This document shows positions 1-10,665 of a stretch of DNA of 64,000 nt, in pieces. Under the pieces are notes generated by a model. That model was not told where the DNA came from and did not search any database. It saw only the letters and a list, made by a program, of their open reading frames with translations. How positions within the stretch are numbered: the first letter of the stretch is position 1; every line of letters begins with the position of its first letter. Origin of the DNA: Calliphora vicina (taxonomy: Eukaryota; Arthropoda; Insecta; Diptera; Calliphoridae); contig NC_088780.1 in assembly GCF_958450345.1 (NCBI RefSeq), forward strand, positions 62,519,533 through 62,583,532, given 5' to 3'. The position numbers and the translations under genes are program-made.

Positions 1-122
1 TGTTAATAAAGCAAATCAAAACAAAGAGTTGCTGTGTTGAATTGTTTATTTTATTTTTCATCTGTTTGTGCTTTGGCATTTTATACTTAGGTTTAACTCA
101 CCAATGATGCTCAGTTAAGCCT

Positions 123-300
123 AGTACTCTGTTCATATTTGCGAAAAATTATGGTATTTTCATGCGAAAAATTTTACATGCTGTTTGACAGCTGTTGGTT
201 TTAATGTCGTGCGTAAGAAGTGCTGCGTATGTTATTTCGTGTGGAAAAATAAGGTTGCCAGATTTATTTCACATGTTTTCCACAATAAAAACAGAGTACT
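123..300. repeat. short inverted-repeat element (MITE-like)
   Basis: The ends read AGTACTCTGTT and AACAGAGTACT, an 11-bp inverted repeat. The interior (around 205-270) is the reverse complement of sequence near 55165-55240, where related ends occur again at about 55088 and 55530. I see no clear target-site duplication beyond a possible TA. It is a dispersed non-autonomous repeat; the class is not determined. Confidence 0.5.
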
Positions 301-1282
301 AAACATAGATTATAAATGTGTTCACGTACTTTCCAGTAAAAATTATCCAGTAACTTTAAATTAGAGCGTAAATATACATTTACTCTCAATTTAAAAAAAT
401 ATCCAAAAAATACGCGAACAACAATTTGTAAAAAAGTTGTATTTTATTATAAATCAATTTAAACGTTTTTTTGTGTTATTTTACTTCTTTTCTTTGCAAG
501 ACTTGTAAATTGTGTTAATTTTCAACTTTTTTGTTATGTTTACATTTGCAACAATTTGTTTTAAACATATTTTTCATGTTGATATTTTTTACTGGACAAA
601 AAATGTCCAGTAAGAAATATCATGTTCTCTATCTACGAACTGTCATTTTTAACACTCTCTTTCTCTCTAGTTACAAGTTTTTAAAAGTAAACGAACGGAA
701 TCCCGTAACTTCCAGTGATAATTTGTACAAATTATTACAAATTATCAAGTACGCGAACACAACTTTTAATAAACAATAAGTGAGAAACACTATTTTTAGT
801 TTAATTTGGGTTTAAACGAAGAAACTAGCTCTATGTTCTCCTTAATCAAATTAATAGAAATTTGAAGCCGATTAAACATTGAATTGATATATTATAGTAA
901 AAAAGTCCTGAATAATTATCCTTGTCCACAATACTTACCTGTTTATATACATTTTCACTAACATTCAGTGATGAACTATGTACTTGCAAAGCACTACTTA
1001 ATTTTTTTAAATTACGCAAGGTCAAAATCCATGGAGGAATTGTTCACAGAATATCATTATTGACGAAAACACCCATTCAGGAGCTAAAGAATTAGACATA
1101 AGTTTATTCAAAAGCATATCAGCAACACATACATATGCATAAATAAAATATAATTCTTTTAAGATGAAGGTTTATCATCTAGTTTAGCTACAGTTGAGAT
1201 GTCTAAAGTTTTCCTTATTAAAAAAATGTAATGTTAAAAATAACGATAAATAAAAATTTACTTTGTTCTAATTTATTTCTAG
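301..1282. other. gene-free stretch upstream of CaMKK exon 1
   Basis: AT-rich sequence with no convincing ORF or repeat ends. The stretch just before exon 1 (about 1262-1282) looks like the 3' end of an intron in the 5' UTR: a TTCTAAT branch-point-like word, a T-rich tract, then AG at 1281-1282. No promoter can be called. Confidence 0.4.
1265..1282 (+). other. candidate 3' splice site before the first coding exon
   Basis: A TTCTAAT branch-like word, then ATTTATTTCT and AG end at 1282. Reading back from the ATG at 1328 in the same frame meets a TAA at 1319-1321. The exon could therefore begin at 1283 with a 45-nt 5' UTR segment. This is inferred from motif shape only. Confidence 0.4.
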
Positions 1283-1327
1283 TACACAACAATCATGATA
1301 AAAATATTATTTTGTCTTTAAAATACA

Positions 1328-2914
1328 ATGGAAAATCATTTGCATGGCCATCATGGACAAATGGGGGAATTGCAAAATCAGGATGGCTCGGCATCAATTT
1401 GTCAAGCGGTTGGTAACAGCAATAGTTCATCAAAAATAATGTCGAATACGAGCATTATCGACAAAAATTGTTCACATCAAAAAGAACAGTGTCAAGATCA
1501 AAAGCACTTTCAGTTGTGCGCCAATATGCCCGTTAGTGATTCCAAAGTTGAAAGTCTATGCCGAAGAACACCTGAATCAATTGATAACAACACAAGATCA
1601 ATGCAAGCAAGTGGGGGTGAAGTTGACGATACATCAGCCTACGTTGAACATGATAATTATGATGACAGAAATACTGTAGTGAAACAATTACGAAATGGTT
1701 GTGATAAAAATTCTTTTGACCAAAAACAAGACATTTACATTCCTTCTGGCCAATTAGAAGGCATTAAGCTAAATCAGACATCTACAGATGACATCTTAAA
1801 AGAAAATATGCTTGAGAAGTCTAGAACCAACATTAAAGATTCTGTTCCGTCTGGCTATAGAACAATTTGCACATCTACAACTACTTCTTCCGCTGTGATT
1901 CCTTCAGCTGGCCAAAACACTACCAAAGCGAGAGATATAGATGAATGTAAATCGGAAAAAGACAACAAAGAGCCATGCATTAAGCAAAGGCTGGATGAAA
2001 GCGCAGCTCTTCAGAGCGTAAGAGGAGCAAAAAGAGGTAAAACTATAGCACATTATATAACTAATAAAAACACCGATGCCGTTCATGTGTCTAACTGTAG
2101 TACTAGTACGGCAGCAATCAATAATCAAATGACATTTAAACATGCATGTCAATCCCCATATATAACCGTACTACCTTTGCATGCTTGCAATACATTTAAC
2201 CATTTTCATCAGAACCACCTTCACATCCACCACCATCACAACCATAATAATTACCAATCTGAAAGTGAAAATTTTGCTAACGAATTAACCAATGCTTTGT
2301 CCTCTCGATTGCTTTTTCAAATAACAAATAACTCCTCCTATTGCACTAATTCAGCTTCAAAGAGCCAAAGTAAAAGACAGTTCTCATTTTTAAAATCCCA
2401 ATCGCTTGAAATTGTACAAGATTCACCATCCATTCTTTATCCTGAAACAGACGATGATGATGAGCATATATTTTTTCAACTGCCAGAAATTGATGGGGAT
2501 GATCTACAATATAAACAACACATGGTCAGCGATCAATCCAAAGATCAACGACCGAAAAGCCCACAATTATCAAATCTTGAAGATGACCTCGGTACTTATT
2601 CGAGGACAACAAATGCTGACGACATTGATCAAGCTTCCCAGAATGTAGATGAAAGGATTGAAGATGAAGGTCTTGTGGTTACTAGATCATTGTCATTATC
2701 ATCACAAAAGACTGGAGTAGTTTTTAAAACACAATCCCTCGAATCTCGACCCATATATCCGAATGTTCCATATAGTCCATATGCTAGTCCGTATAGTAGT
2801 CCTAGATCAAATAGGCGAAGACCACCATTACGTGAATCAAGGCGTATTTCAATTGAGCAAAGCGGCAGTTTTCTTCAATTGAATCAATACAAATTAATGG
2901 ATCAAATAGGACAG
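1328..2914 (+). CDS. CaMKK: CaMKK first coding exon (residues 1-529)
   Basis: First coding exon of a Ca2+/calmodulin-dependent protein kinase kinase, the Ser/Thr kinase that phosphorylates CaMKI/IV and AMPK in CaMKK-type pathways. The ATG at 1328 is preceded in frame by a stop at 1319-1321. The 529 codons end at a CAG|GTAAGT donor, so the splice phase is 0. The N-terminal region is long, polar and low-complexity: Ser/Asn/Asp-rich, with a His-rich tract at about residues 283-312 and a Ser/Pro/Arg segment at about 480-515. The last residues, QLNQYKLMDQIGQ, match the conserved start of the CaMKK kinase domain, and the glycine loop continues in the next exon. About 520 residues before the kinase domain is far more than in mammalian CaMKKs (roughly 130-165). 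The identity comes from the kinase parts; the tail has no recognised domain. Confidence 0.9.
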
Positions 2915-3084
2915 GTAAGTAAACAAGATATTTTTAAATAAATTAATTGTTTAATGTGCTAAAACCTTTACTTTTTCAAATAAATTATTATTAAAATTTA
3001 AATGTATTATTGCTGAGATAACTAGTTCCGATGCTCATTTTGCTGGTTGTTTATGCCAATTTTTTTTACGAAAACCAGAAATCT

Positions 3085-3420
3085 GTATATTGGGGATTTC
3101 ATGTCAAGTTAACCAACTTTTTAAATCGATGTCTTCTGATCGGAATGAAATTTGCACAATTTTTCAATAAGAACTGTGGAGAACTCTTTTAGTTAGAGTT
3201 TTCAAAATTTTACATTTTGGCCAAGCAGTTGTTTTGTCTCATCCATGTAACTTATTACCTATTGTTCTTAGCAAAATGTGTCCCAAATAGTTTAGATAGC
3301 TATTTCTTCAATCTTTCAAAAAAAATTGTTAACAAAAATAAAAAAATTGGTATTTTGAATTTTAAAAGGTGGCTGTTTTGTTAATGGGTGAGATGTATAA
3401 AAATTAAAAAATTACCATAA
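3085..3420 (+). repeat. dispersed repeat, inverted copy at about 31880-32310
   Basis: Words such as ACTATTTGGGACA, GAACAATAGGTAATAAG and ATGTCAAGTT occur here on one strand and at 32055-32300 on the other, in matching order. The copies are diverged. I found no termini or target duplication and no coding content. Confidence 0.6.
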
Positions 3421-3437
3421 TTATGATTCATACCTGT

Positions 3438-3560
3438 CTAGAGTATCCAAAACCGAAAACCGGTCAACCGGTTTTTTGACAAACCGGTTTTTGTAAGACG
3501 GTTAACCGGTTTTAATGAAATATATTTTCTTAAGTTCATTCAAACATATTTATGAAAAAT
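3438..3560. repeat. orphan end of a CCGGTT-rich hAT-like repeat
   Basis: TAGAGTATCCAAAACCG is followed by five ACCGGTT-type words. It resembles the ends of the elements at 5516-9058 and 37146-43120 (TAGAG start, repeated CCGGTTTT). I could not find the matching second end or an 8-bp duplication. Confidence 0.45.
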
Positions 3561-3973
3561 AGTTTTTACTTTTAATCTATTTTCAGTAGAAAAATTCAAA
3601 ATTTAGAAATTAGTAACAAACTTTTTCATCCAATATCCCTAAACACAGATCGATAAATATATCTTAAGATTTCTTTTAATTTTTTAAATTGTATTACTAT
3701 AATTGTTTCAGATGATGTAGCAGGCTACCTTTCTCAGGATATGCAAGGAAACCTGTTAATAAAGAATGGAACAAACTCATTTAAAAATATTGAACTATAA
3801 GTATTTCCTGATAATTAAACCAAATTAAAATTTATTTTTTTAATTTAAAAAAAATAATTGTAAGTTTTTTGTAACAAAGACTTATGTAGTTGTTTTCAAA
3901 TATCTGATAAAAGTATGGAGTACTAGCTGACTCGGTTGGAAAGAAAGAAATAGTACTATTAAGTCTCCCTTAA
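3561..3973. other. gene-free intronic stretch
   Basis: AT-rich intron sequence with no ORF, repeat end or RNA gene that I can recognise. Confidence 0.4.
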
Positions 3974-4471
3974 GGGGGGGTCAGACGGCATGTATTGCTT
4001 GTGTTTTGTGCCATGTATTGGGACATTTTTCCACGTGTAAACATATACATACCGTGTGATCCATATGAAACTTTGTGTATGTAAAATACATGTGTATTAC
4101 TCGTGACATTTTTGAAATTAGAGCATGTTCTATTTTCGTGTGTATAACAGTGTTGTATTTTGAAATACAACACTGTGTGAGTGCAAAATAAAAAAAACAA
4201 AACAAAAAAGAGTAAAGAAAAATCATAACAAAATAAGTTTCATTGCATTGAATATATTTATTGTTATTTAAAAATATTTTAAATAAATATATTGTTAAAA
4301 AGAATAAACATATAAACTAATAGAGGTTATGTCACATGCAATTACATATGTACGTTTGAACGTGGAAATTATGAATCGTATGTATAACGTGCATTTTGAC
4401 ATACACATGGAATTCCATATGTATCGAATACTTGTCCCAATACACAAGCAATACATGCCGTCTGACCCCCC
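3974..4471. mobile_element. foldback MITE with GGGGGGTCAGACGGCATG ends
   Basis: The first ~30 bp (GGGGGGTCAGACGGCATGTA and on) are the reverse complement of the last ~30 bp. Matching continues imperfectly for about 150 bp per arm (CATACACA, ACGTGGAAA and similar words on both arms). The left arm carries an extra hairpin at 4147-4176 with 13-bp arms (CAGTGTTGTATTT and its complement). The flanks are CTTAA and TATTAG, so the target duplication is unclear. There is no coding sequence. Confidence 0.75.
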
Positions 4472-4741
4472 TATTAGTGAATTAATACTAATTCAGGATG
4501 ACATGTCTCTAGTTTCATGTTCATTGATTCATTGTAATGTGGATTCTTGCTCATTCGAAACGTATTATTGAATAAAAAAATTACCATAAAGACCCACATT
4601 TTGTATTCCTAATCAGTATCATGATTCTGGGTCCATTATTACAAAAAATTATAAGGAAAGGTACAACTAAAGTCTCCTTTTGTGAACTTTAACTCATTTT
4701 GAAGATGGAAAAAGTACACCTTAGTTTGGTTTAGTTCTCCT

Positions 4742-4980
4742 TTTTATACCCTTCACCTTCGTGAGAAGGGTATATGTATATAAGTTTGTCATTCCGTTTG
4801 TAATTTCTACATTTTTCATTTCCGATCCTATAAAGTATATATATTCTGGATCCTTATAGATAGCGGAGTCAATTAAGCCATGTCCGTCTATCTGTTGAAA
4901 TCAATTTTCTGAAGACCCCATATATGTATCTTCTGGATCCAAATCTTCAATAATTCTGTCAGACATGCTTTCGAGCAGTC
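4742..4980 (+). repeat. truncated copy of hairpin-ended repeat family 1
   Basis: It starts with the hairpin TATACCCTTCACCTTCGTGA and follows the element at 18829-19690 through GATAGCGGAGTC and CCATGTCCGTCTAT to TCTGTCAGACATGCTTTCGA, then the similarity stops. It is non-coding and truncated at its 3' side. Confidence 0.75.
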
Positions 4981-5796
4981 ATCCATAATGTTTTTAAAAG
5001 TGCACATCAAATGCCAACAAATGTCTTTAGAATAACGGTACATATGGATACACCACTTGTTCCCTTACTTTGTATATCAGACTGTAAAAAAAGTTTTTTT
5101 TACAATAAATTTAACTTATGTGCTGTTTTTCTATAGCGAACGAGTATTTTGAGTGCAAATTTAACATGTTTTGTTATTGTAACAAAAACAAAATAGTTTA
5201 AAATTACTACTATATTAGTCAAAAAATTGCTAATTATTTCATAATTTTACATGAAAACTGCAACAAATATTTAACAAAATAATATTTCATTATATATGTA
5301 CATACTAAAAATATAAATACTATTTACGAATGCCATATATGCACAAGCTTCATGGTAGAAATATTTGTCGCAGTTTTTCCAAAAATATTTTGCCTTACAA
5401 AATATTTTACGTTGCTAGAAGACAAAATGAAAATTTTTAATTTTTAAAACATTTGCTGCCTAAATATATGTATATTTTTGGTTAGCAAAAACAAATGAAA
5501 TTGCTTGTGTATAATTAGAGTGGTCAAACCAGTTTTCGAATTATTCGAAAAACCGGGTTTTTTCCAATTTTCCGGTTTTTATAAAAGGACGGTTTTCGAG
5601 TTATTCGACAAACCGGGTTTTTTGTCTCGAATTATTCGACAAAATCGAATAATTTTTTTATTTATTTTAATATTATGCGATTACTTTTAAGAATTAACAA
5701 GTTATACATCAAGATCAAGGCGGAATCGCAAAGTAGGTCTGGGCTGATTAACAACTCGTGTATCATTGTCATTATTTCTTAAGGCTCGTGTTCATA

Positions 5797-7213
5797 TCGA
5801 GCCCTTAGCGCCAAATTATCGTAAGCGACAAAACACAAATTTTACAGGAGAAGGTTTTTTCGATTATTTTGAAATTTATACATAAAATTAAAAATGTTAT
5901 GATGCGATATAATATAATTTCGTTCAAGCTATTTGTCTATTTTTCAAAAATATTTATAACTTTTGACAATTAAAAATTCATGGAATACTTTATTGAAAAA
6001 GATGACAAAAAATGTTTTTTATTGAATTTTTGCATAGATACAAATTTTTCGAATTGAAATAAAATTGTTATTTATGAATAGGTTTTAATGAAATTTCACA
6101 GTTATGTAAAATTTTCTATTTTAAATGGAAAAATAAAAACGAATTTTGAAATTTATTATCAGCAATCTCGCAATTCCCAAAAAATTGTTGATAAATCCCA
6201 AACATGGAAATTTTTAGTTTTTTGGCTATAATATCCATACCAGGGTCTGAGTTATTGGAACCCTTTACAGAATAATTAAAAGCATATTAGGCCATCTAAA
6301 ATCGGTTACTATATTCTGATATCGAATATGCGATTTGAGAATTGTTGCCCAAAATTTAAATTTTACATAAAAAATAGGTGTTTTTTGAATGGTCCTGGTC
6401 CCCACGGTAAGAAATTTTTTTATTTTTTTACCAATTAAAATATTTTATTAAAACTTAGCTTTCAGAATTTCCTCTTAGAATTTTTTTGCGATAACTTAAA
6501 AAGAAAAAAAGTTCTTTTTTCACAAAAAATTAGCAAAAAATTGGCTTTTTAAAATTTTTTAAATTATAATGCATATAACGTTGGACTTAGTCATTATTTT
6601 TAAACACTTCTTTTTCTATTTGACACATACATATGTTGTTAGTCTAATAAAGGAAAACTGGAGAAAATCGGAAAATATTTGGATACGCTGTTATCAAAAA
6701 ACTGGAGTAGGCTGGGTAAAACTGTTGAAAATTTAATTTTCAAATGCGAATATCTCCTAAGCTATAGGTTTTATATGTGTAATTTTTTGAAATCGGTACT
6801 CAAACGAAGAAATAGGATCATTTTAAATATGTAATATACCCGAGGTGTCCTACTTTGAGGACCCTTGGTCGCGGCACTGGTGGGCCCATGAGGTCCACGT
6901 TCAGAACTTAAACACGAGAACACTTCTTTGCTCATGTGAAATTTCATTCAAACCAATCTAGCCATTTAGAAGTTACAGATTTATTTCCCTCTTTTTTTTC
7001 TATACCACTATGTGTCGCTTACGATAAAATTCGTTTACTGTAAAATGTAAACATTGACTTACGATAAAATCTTACAACCTATAATTTTGAAGTTGTTAAC
7101 AATTTTGATATTCTGAGAACGCTAAAACATCAGTCGGTCCATAATATTTTAATTTTTGCAATAAAAAAAAGTTTTGAAAATGTCTCTTACGATAATTTGG
7201 CGCAAGGGCTCGA
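5797..7213. mobile_element. TIR element with TCGAGCCCTTAGCGCC ends, likely TA target
   Basis: The left end TCGAGCCCTTAGCGCCAAAT and what follows to about 5830 match the right end in reverse complement (ATTTGGCGCAAGGGCTCGA), giving about 33 bp of near-perfect inverted repeat. Both flanks are TA (5795-5796, 7214-7215), although ATAT is also possible. There is no transposase ORF. The inner part from 6640 to 7016 is a separate dispersed repeat. Confidence 0.7.
6640..7016 (+). repeat. dispersed repeat shared with 36110-36494 and 32480-32700
   Basis: It shares TTCAAATGCGAATATCTCCTA, GAAATAGGATCATTTTAAA, CCCGAGGTGTC, TTTAGAAGTTACAGAT and CCCTCTTTTTTTT with 36170-36494 in the same orientation, and in part with 32480-32700 in reverse. 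Two copies finish at CCACTATGTG or CCACTGTG, similar to the Transib-like termini elsewhere in the window. The opposite end was not found. It is non-coding. Confidence 0.6.
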
Positions 7214-7414
7214 TATTATTTCATTCGACAATTTTGCGTCTAGTTCTGGCGCGTGTGATGTAGCTTCGTATAACTTATCCTGCTCTACGTAGTTCACATC
7301 AACCGCGTGTCTTTTAATTTTTATAAAACAACTGAGTTAGGACTTTGACAGGAGAGTTATCTATATTATTTTAAAAAATACAACTAACTATTAGTATTAT
7401 ATAAAAGTATGTAT

Positions 7415-8015
7415 TGTTACGTTTTAACCTTTTCAAAACGCTGGTTTATTTCCTTTAAATAAAGCGGATACTTTTGATTGCAAATAAAAGCCGTTTAGTA
7501 GTTTGAAAATTGTAACAACTCTTTATTTCTTTAAAATGTACAACAACAACAGAATTAAATAGCCACTCAATGTTTTTTTTATACACGTTTATAAATTCTC
7601 AGAATTACAGACACAATTTATAATGTACACGAATTTACTTGAAAAAAACACAACACACTTTAAGGCACTTAGATGATGTTTCTTCGAAAAGCGTCTCTGA
7701 TCAACTCTCTAACGACTGCAACCTCTGCCACTATTTATAACACTGCATTACCATCTAGAAAGCTCTTTAACTGTCAAAGTTCGAATATTCTAGATCATAC
7801 GCCATCTGTGGTGTACTTTCTACAATGTTCTTTAACTGATTATTCGAACTCGAATACAGCGTTGCCAACTTACAATCAAATCAACTGAAAGCTTTTATTT
7901 AACAATGCCCACAGATATGTTACAGTTTTACAGCACTGTTACTTGAAAGCATTATGCTACTTTTAAATCAGCCGTTAAAATCGTTATATTTGAATTCAAG
8001 TACAATTTCGTAACA
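7415..8015 (-). mobile_element. solo LTR of a gypsy-type retrotransposon, TSD GTAT
   Basis: The 601-bp sequence starts TGTTACG and ends CGTAACA and is flanked by GTAT on both sides (7411-7414, 8016-8019). It is nearly collinear with the LTR at 61988-62592, which adjoins coding DNA, so this is a solo LTR left by LTR-LTR recombination. The strand is inferred from that copy. The short ORF within it (7673-7888) is not a gene. Confidence 0.9.
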
Positions 8016-8233
8016 GTATTAATATTACCCAGCAAAAACTTTGCTTACCTAGTAAGCCAGCAAGTATAATTGGAGCAAAGCGATAACTACTTATTATTTG
8101 ACTGAAACACTACTTACCGTTGTTCGAGATTTTTAAAAAATTCAGGGGTCAAGCTTACAAATTACTTACAATCAGTTGAGAAATAAGTAGTAAATTCACA
8201 ACAAGAATATGTAGCTAAAAAAAAACACAAAAA

Positions 8234-8316
8234 ATATTGCCTTGTGTGGGAATCGAACAGTCACATTATTTGCTTGTGTTTGATAGTCAAGCTGTTAACT
8301 CACTGCTCCATGTACG
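8234..8316 (-). other. tRNA-like segment inside the MITE
   Basis: On the minus strand GTTCGATTCCCAC matches a T-arm/B-box, with GCAGTGAGTTAACAGC as a possible A-box about 45 nt upstream and a GCTTG...CAAGC pair between them. The acceptor stem does not close and there is no discriminator/CCA context, so I read it as a tRNA-derived relic, not a tRNA gene. Confidence 0.4.
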
Positions 8317-8399
8317 AGTTATTTTATTGTAAGTTAACAATAGTTTTAACATCAACATATAAATGAATATGATATGAACAAAAAAATTAATGGCTTTGA

Positions 8400-8470
8400 C
8401 AGGTGGCGAACCACTAACCTCCCGTTTTCCAGTCAAACACACTAGATAGCTGTGCTAAATGCAAAAGTTC
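8400..8470 (-). other. second tRNA-like segment inside the MITE
   Basis: The minus strand reads TTAGCACAGCTATCTAG, then GTTTGACTGGAAAACG, then GGTTAGTGGTTCGCCACC. The last block resembles a B-box/T-arm and the first an A-box. Stems are incomplete. It is probably another tRNA-derived relic. Confidence 0.35.
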
Positions 8471-9256
8471 TTTACCAGCCTGCATAAAAATAAGTACTTA
8501 TTCTAGTAAATAAAATAATGTGCTGGGTAACCACCACTCCTTACAAAAGAATGCATGAAATAACTAGTGGTCATTACAAAAATTCACAAAATTTTTCCTG
8601 GGTATATTAATATATGAGCAGCCGCAGAACAAAAGGTACTTTTGTGAAAATTTAAAAATATTGGGAAATTGATTTTTTCTACAAGATTGCAACCCAAATA
8701 TTACCAAAAAATCAATTTGTAAAAAAAATCGAAAAAGTACTTTTTGTTCTGCGGCTCCTCATATATCCTTTCTTTGGATTTAACATTCTGAGTAATTCGT
8801 ATGTCAAAAATTTGGAATAAATTTAAAGTTATGTTAAGAAATTTAAGTTATGTTAAATTAATTTTTAAAAGATTTAATTAGTTTTAATAAAAAAAAATTA
8901 TTTAAGTATAATTTATACCTCAATTCATAAAGTGAAAAAAAGCTAAAAACCGGTTATTCGAACCGGTTTTTGATAGAAAAAACCGAAAACCGGGTTTCAA
9001 AAATTACGCATTTTCGAATTACCGGTTTTTTGTATATGTCGAATATTTGATCACTCTATGTATAATATACAAAAAATTTACTACAAAAAAGTCATACATG
9101 CAAACAAATTGCAGCGTGAAAACCATAAACTGCAAACGATATGCGCAGTAAAAAATTCAAACAATGAAAATATGGAAGATGCTAAATGTAAAATACGAAA
9201 TTGTGCAAAGTTCAAAATGTTTAAAGCAAAAATGTTTATTTATAAAATATTTCCGC

Positions 9257-9495
9257 CAAGGCGTATTAACAAGGTGAGTGCGTCCCGGCAACAAATACAA
9301 CAATGCAAAAACAACAGGCAATTTGCTTTTGTTAAAATGTACGTTAAATGTCAAAATCAAGGCGAATTAAAATATTACTATGTTATTTACAATAACAAAT
9401 GTAAACATAAACAATGTTTGACATATAGTGTACATAAAACCACAGAGAATTAAGAAACAGCTGTTTTTATGCACTCACCTTGTTAATACGCCTTG
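9257..9495. mobile_element. CAAGG MITE, TSD ATTTCCGC
   Basis: The terminal inverted repeat is 25 bp, beginning CAAGGCGTATTAACAAGG. ATTTCCGC is present on both sides (9249-9256, 9496-9503). The length is 239 bp with no coding content. The opposite foldback arm lacks it and shows an uninterrupted CGGAAATATTTT site. The 8-bp duplication suggests hAT or P-like mobilisation. Related elements are at 12817-13614 and 13114-13531. Confidence 0.88.
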
Positions 9496-10029
9496 ATTTC
9501 CGCCACATACATATATGGAAACATTTCGCCGCATATAGTCACTGAGTAGAAAAATGTGAAAAAAACTATGAAGTTGATTTCGGTGTACAAAATAAAAAAT
9601 TGTATTGAAATTTGTGTTAATAAAGAATTTTAAGATTGTGGACAAAGGATAGCGTAGGATTTATTATTAATTTTTTTGATTGAAATACGAATTCAAATCT
9701 ATACGGAGTCCAGAAAAATTAGTGAACTTATATTTTATTGCACTAAAATTCTTTATTAACACACATTTCAATACAATTTTTTATTTTGTACACCCAAATC
9801 AACTTTTAGTTTTTTTCACATTTTTCTACTCAGTGACTATATGCGGCGAAATATTTCCATATATGGGGCGGAAATATTTTATAAATAAATATTTTCGCTT
9901 TAAACATTTTTAACTTTGCACAATTTCGTATTTTACATTTAGCATCTTCCATATTTTCATTGTTTGAATTTTTCACTGCGCATATCGTTTGCAGTTTATG
10001 GTTTTCACGCTGCAATTTGGTTGCATGTA

Positions 10030-10522
10030 CAGTAACCCAATAAAGTCTACATACAGGAATTCAAATTAAATTTCTTTCGTTAAAAGCTGTATTTCTAAGT
10101 TAAAAGTAATGAAATATATTTGTTAAAAAAATAAATTTACACTAAAAAAAAATTAAAACGACATTACTTATGTCGGGTTGAGCAACTATCCTATCCTATC
10201 ACGTCCAAAATTTCACCGTTATTAGAATTTTTGATTCTGATTCAAATAACGAAATTTTTTTGGTTTTTTGGGCTTTAAGGTTTAAAATATTATGAAACTT
10301 AATAGCCCCGCCCACCCTAAAGTAGGCGTGAAATTTTTCGTAATTTTACTCAGAATCAATAACTCTAATAACGGTGAACTTTTGGGCGTTATTTGATTTT
10401 TTTTTTGCTAAAATCGACATAAGACAGTTATTATTATATACCTCATAAAAAAACTAAAACAACTGCTTTAAATTAAAGTAACATAATAATTTTTCCTGTA
10501 TGTAGACTTTCTTGGGCTACTG
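10030..10522. mobile_element. Tc1/mariner MITE with CAGTAACCCAATAAAGTC ends
   Basis: The ends CAGTAACCCAATAAAGTCTA and TAGACTTTCTTGGGCTACTG form a 28-bp imperfect inverted repeat. TA lies on both sides (10028-10029, 10523-10524). The inner arms are further inverted (AATTTCACCGTTATTAGA near 10210, TCTAATAACGGTGAACTT near 10365). There is no transposase. It sits in the right arm of the large foldback element. Confidence 0.87.
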
Positions 10523-10665
10523 TATGATGTTTTTGTAGTAAATTTTTTGTATATTATACACAAGCAATTTCATTTGTTTTTGCTAACCAAAAATATACAT
10601 ACATATATTTAGGCAGCAAATGTTTTAAAAATGAAAAATTTTCATTTTGTCTTCTAGCTGCAGGG

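Larger units (their letters stand above)
8028..8602. mobile_element. MITE with CCCAGCAAAAACTTTG ends and tRNA-like inserts
   Basis: The left end is CCCAGCAAAAACTTTG, the right end CAAAATTTTTCCTGGG. TA lies on both sides (8026-8027, 8603-8604), so it is a Tc1/mariner-type MITE of 575 bp. A second inner inverted pair, CCCAGCA and TGCTGGG, ends at 8527. It holds two tRNA-like segments on the minus strand. A relative with a tRNA-like segment is at 33746-34257. Confidence 0.7.
5516..9058. mobile_element. hAT-like element, TSD TGTATAAT
   Basis: The ends are TAGAGTGGTCAAA and TTTGATCACTCTA, an inverted repeat with one mismatch. They are flanked by TGTATAAT at 5508-5515 and 9059-9066. An 8-bp duplication with TAG...CTA ends fits the hAT superfamily. 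Both ends carry repeated CCGGTTTT and ATTCGA words, probably transposase-binding arrays. The uninterrupted site is preserved in the opposite foldback arm (GTATATTATACACAAGC near 10550). The interior has three later insertions (5797-7213, 7415-8015, 8028-8602) and no transposase. A sister copy is at 37146-43120. Confidence 0.88.

Noticed and set aside
9058..9453. 131-codon ORF on the + strand
   Set aside because: It crosses the end of a hAT-like element, a foldback arm and a MITE; there is no coding signal beyond being open.
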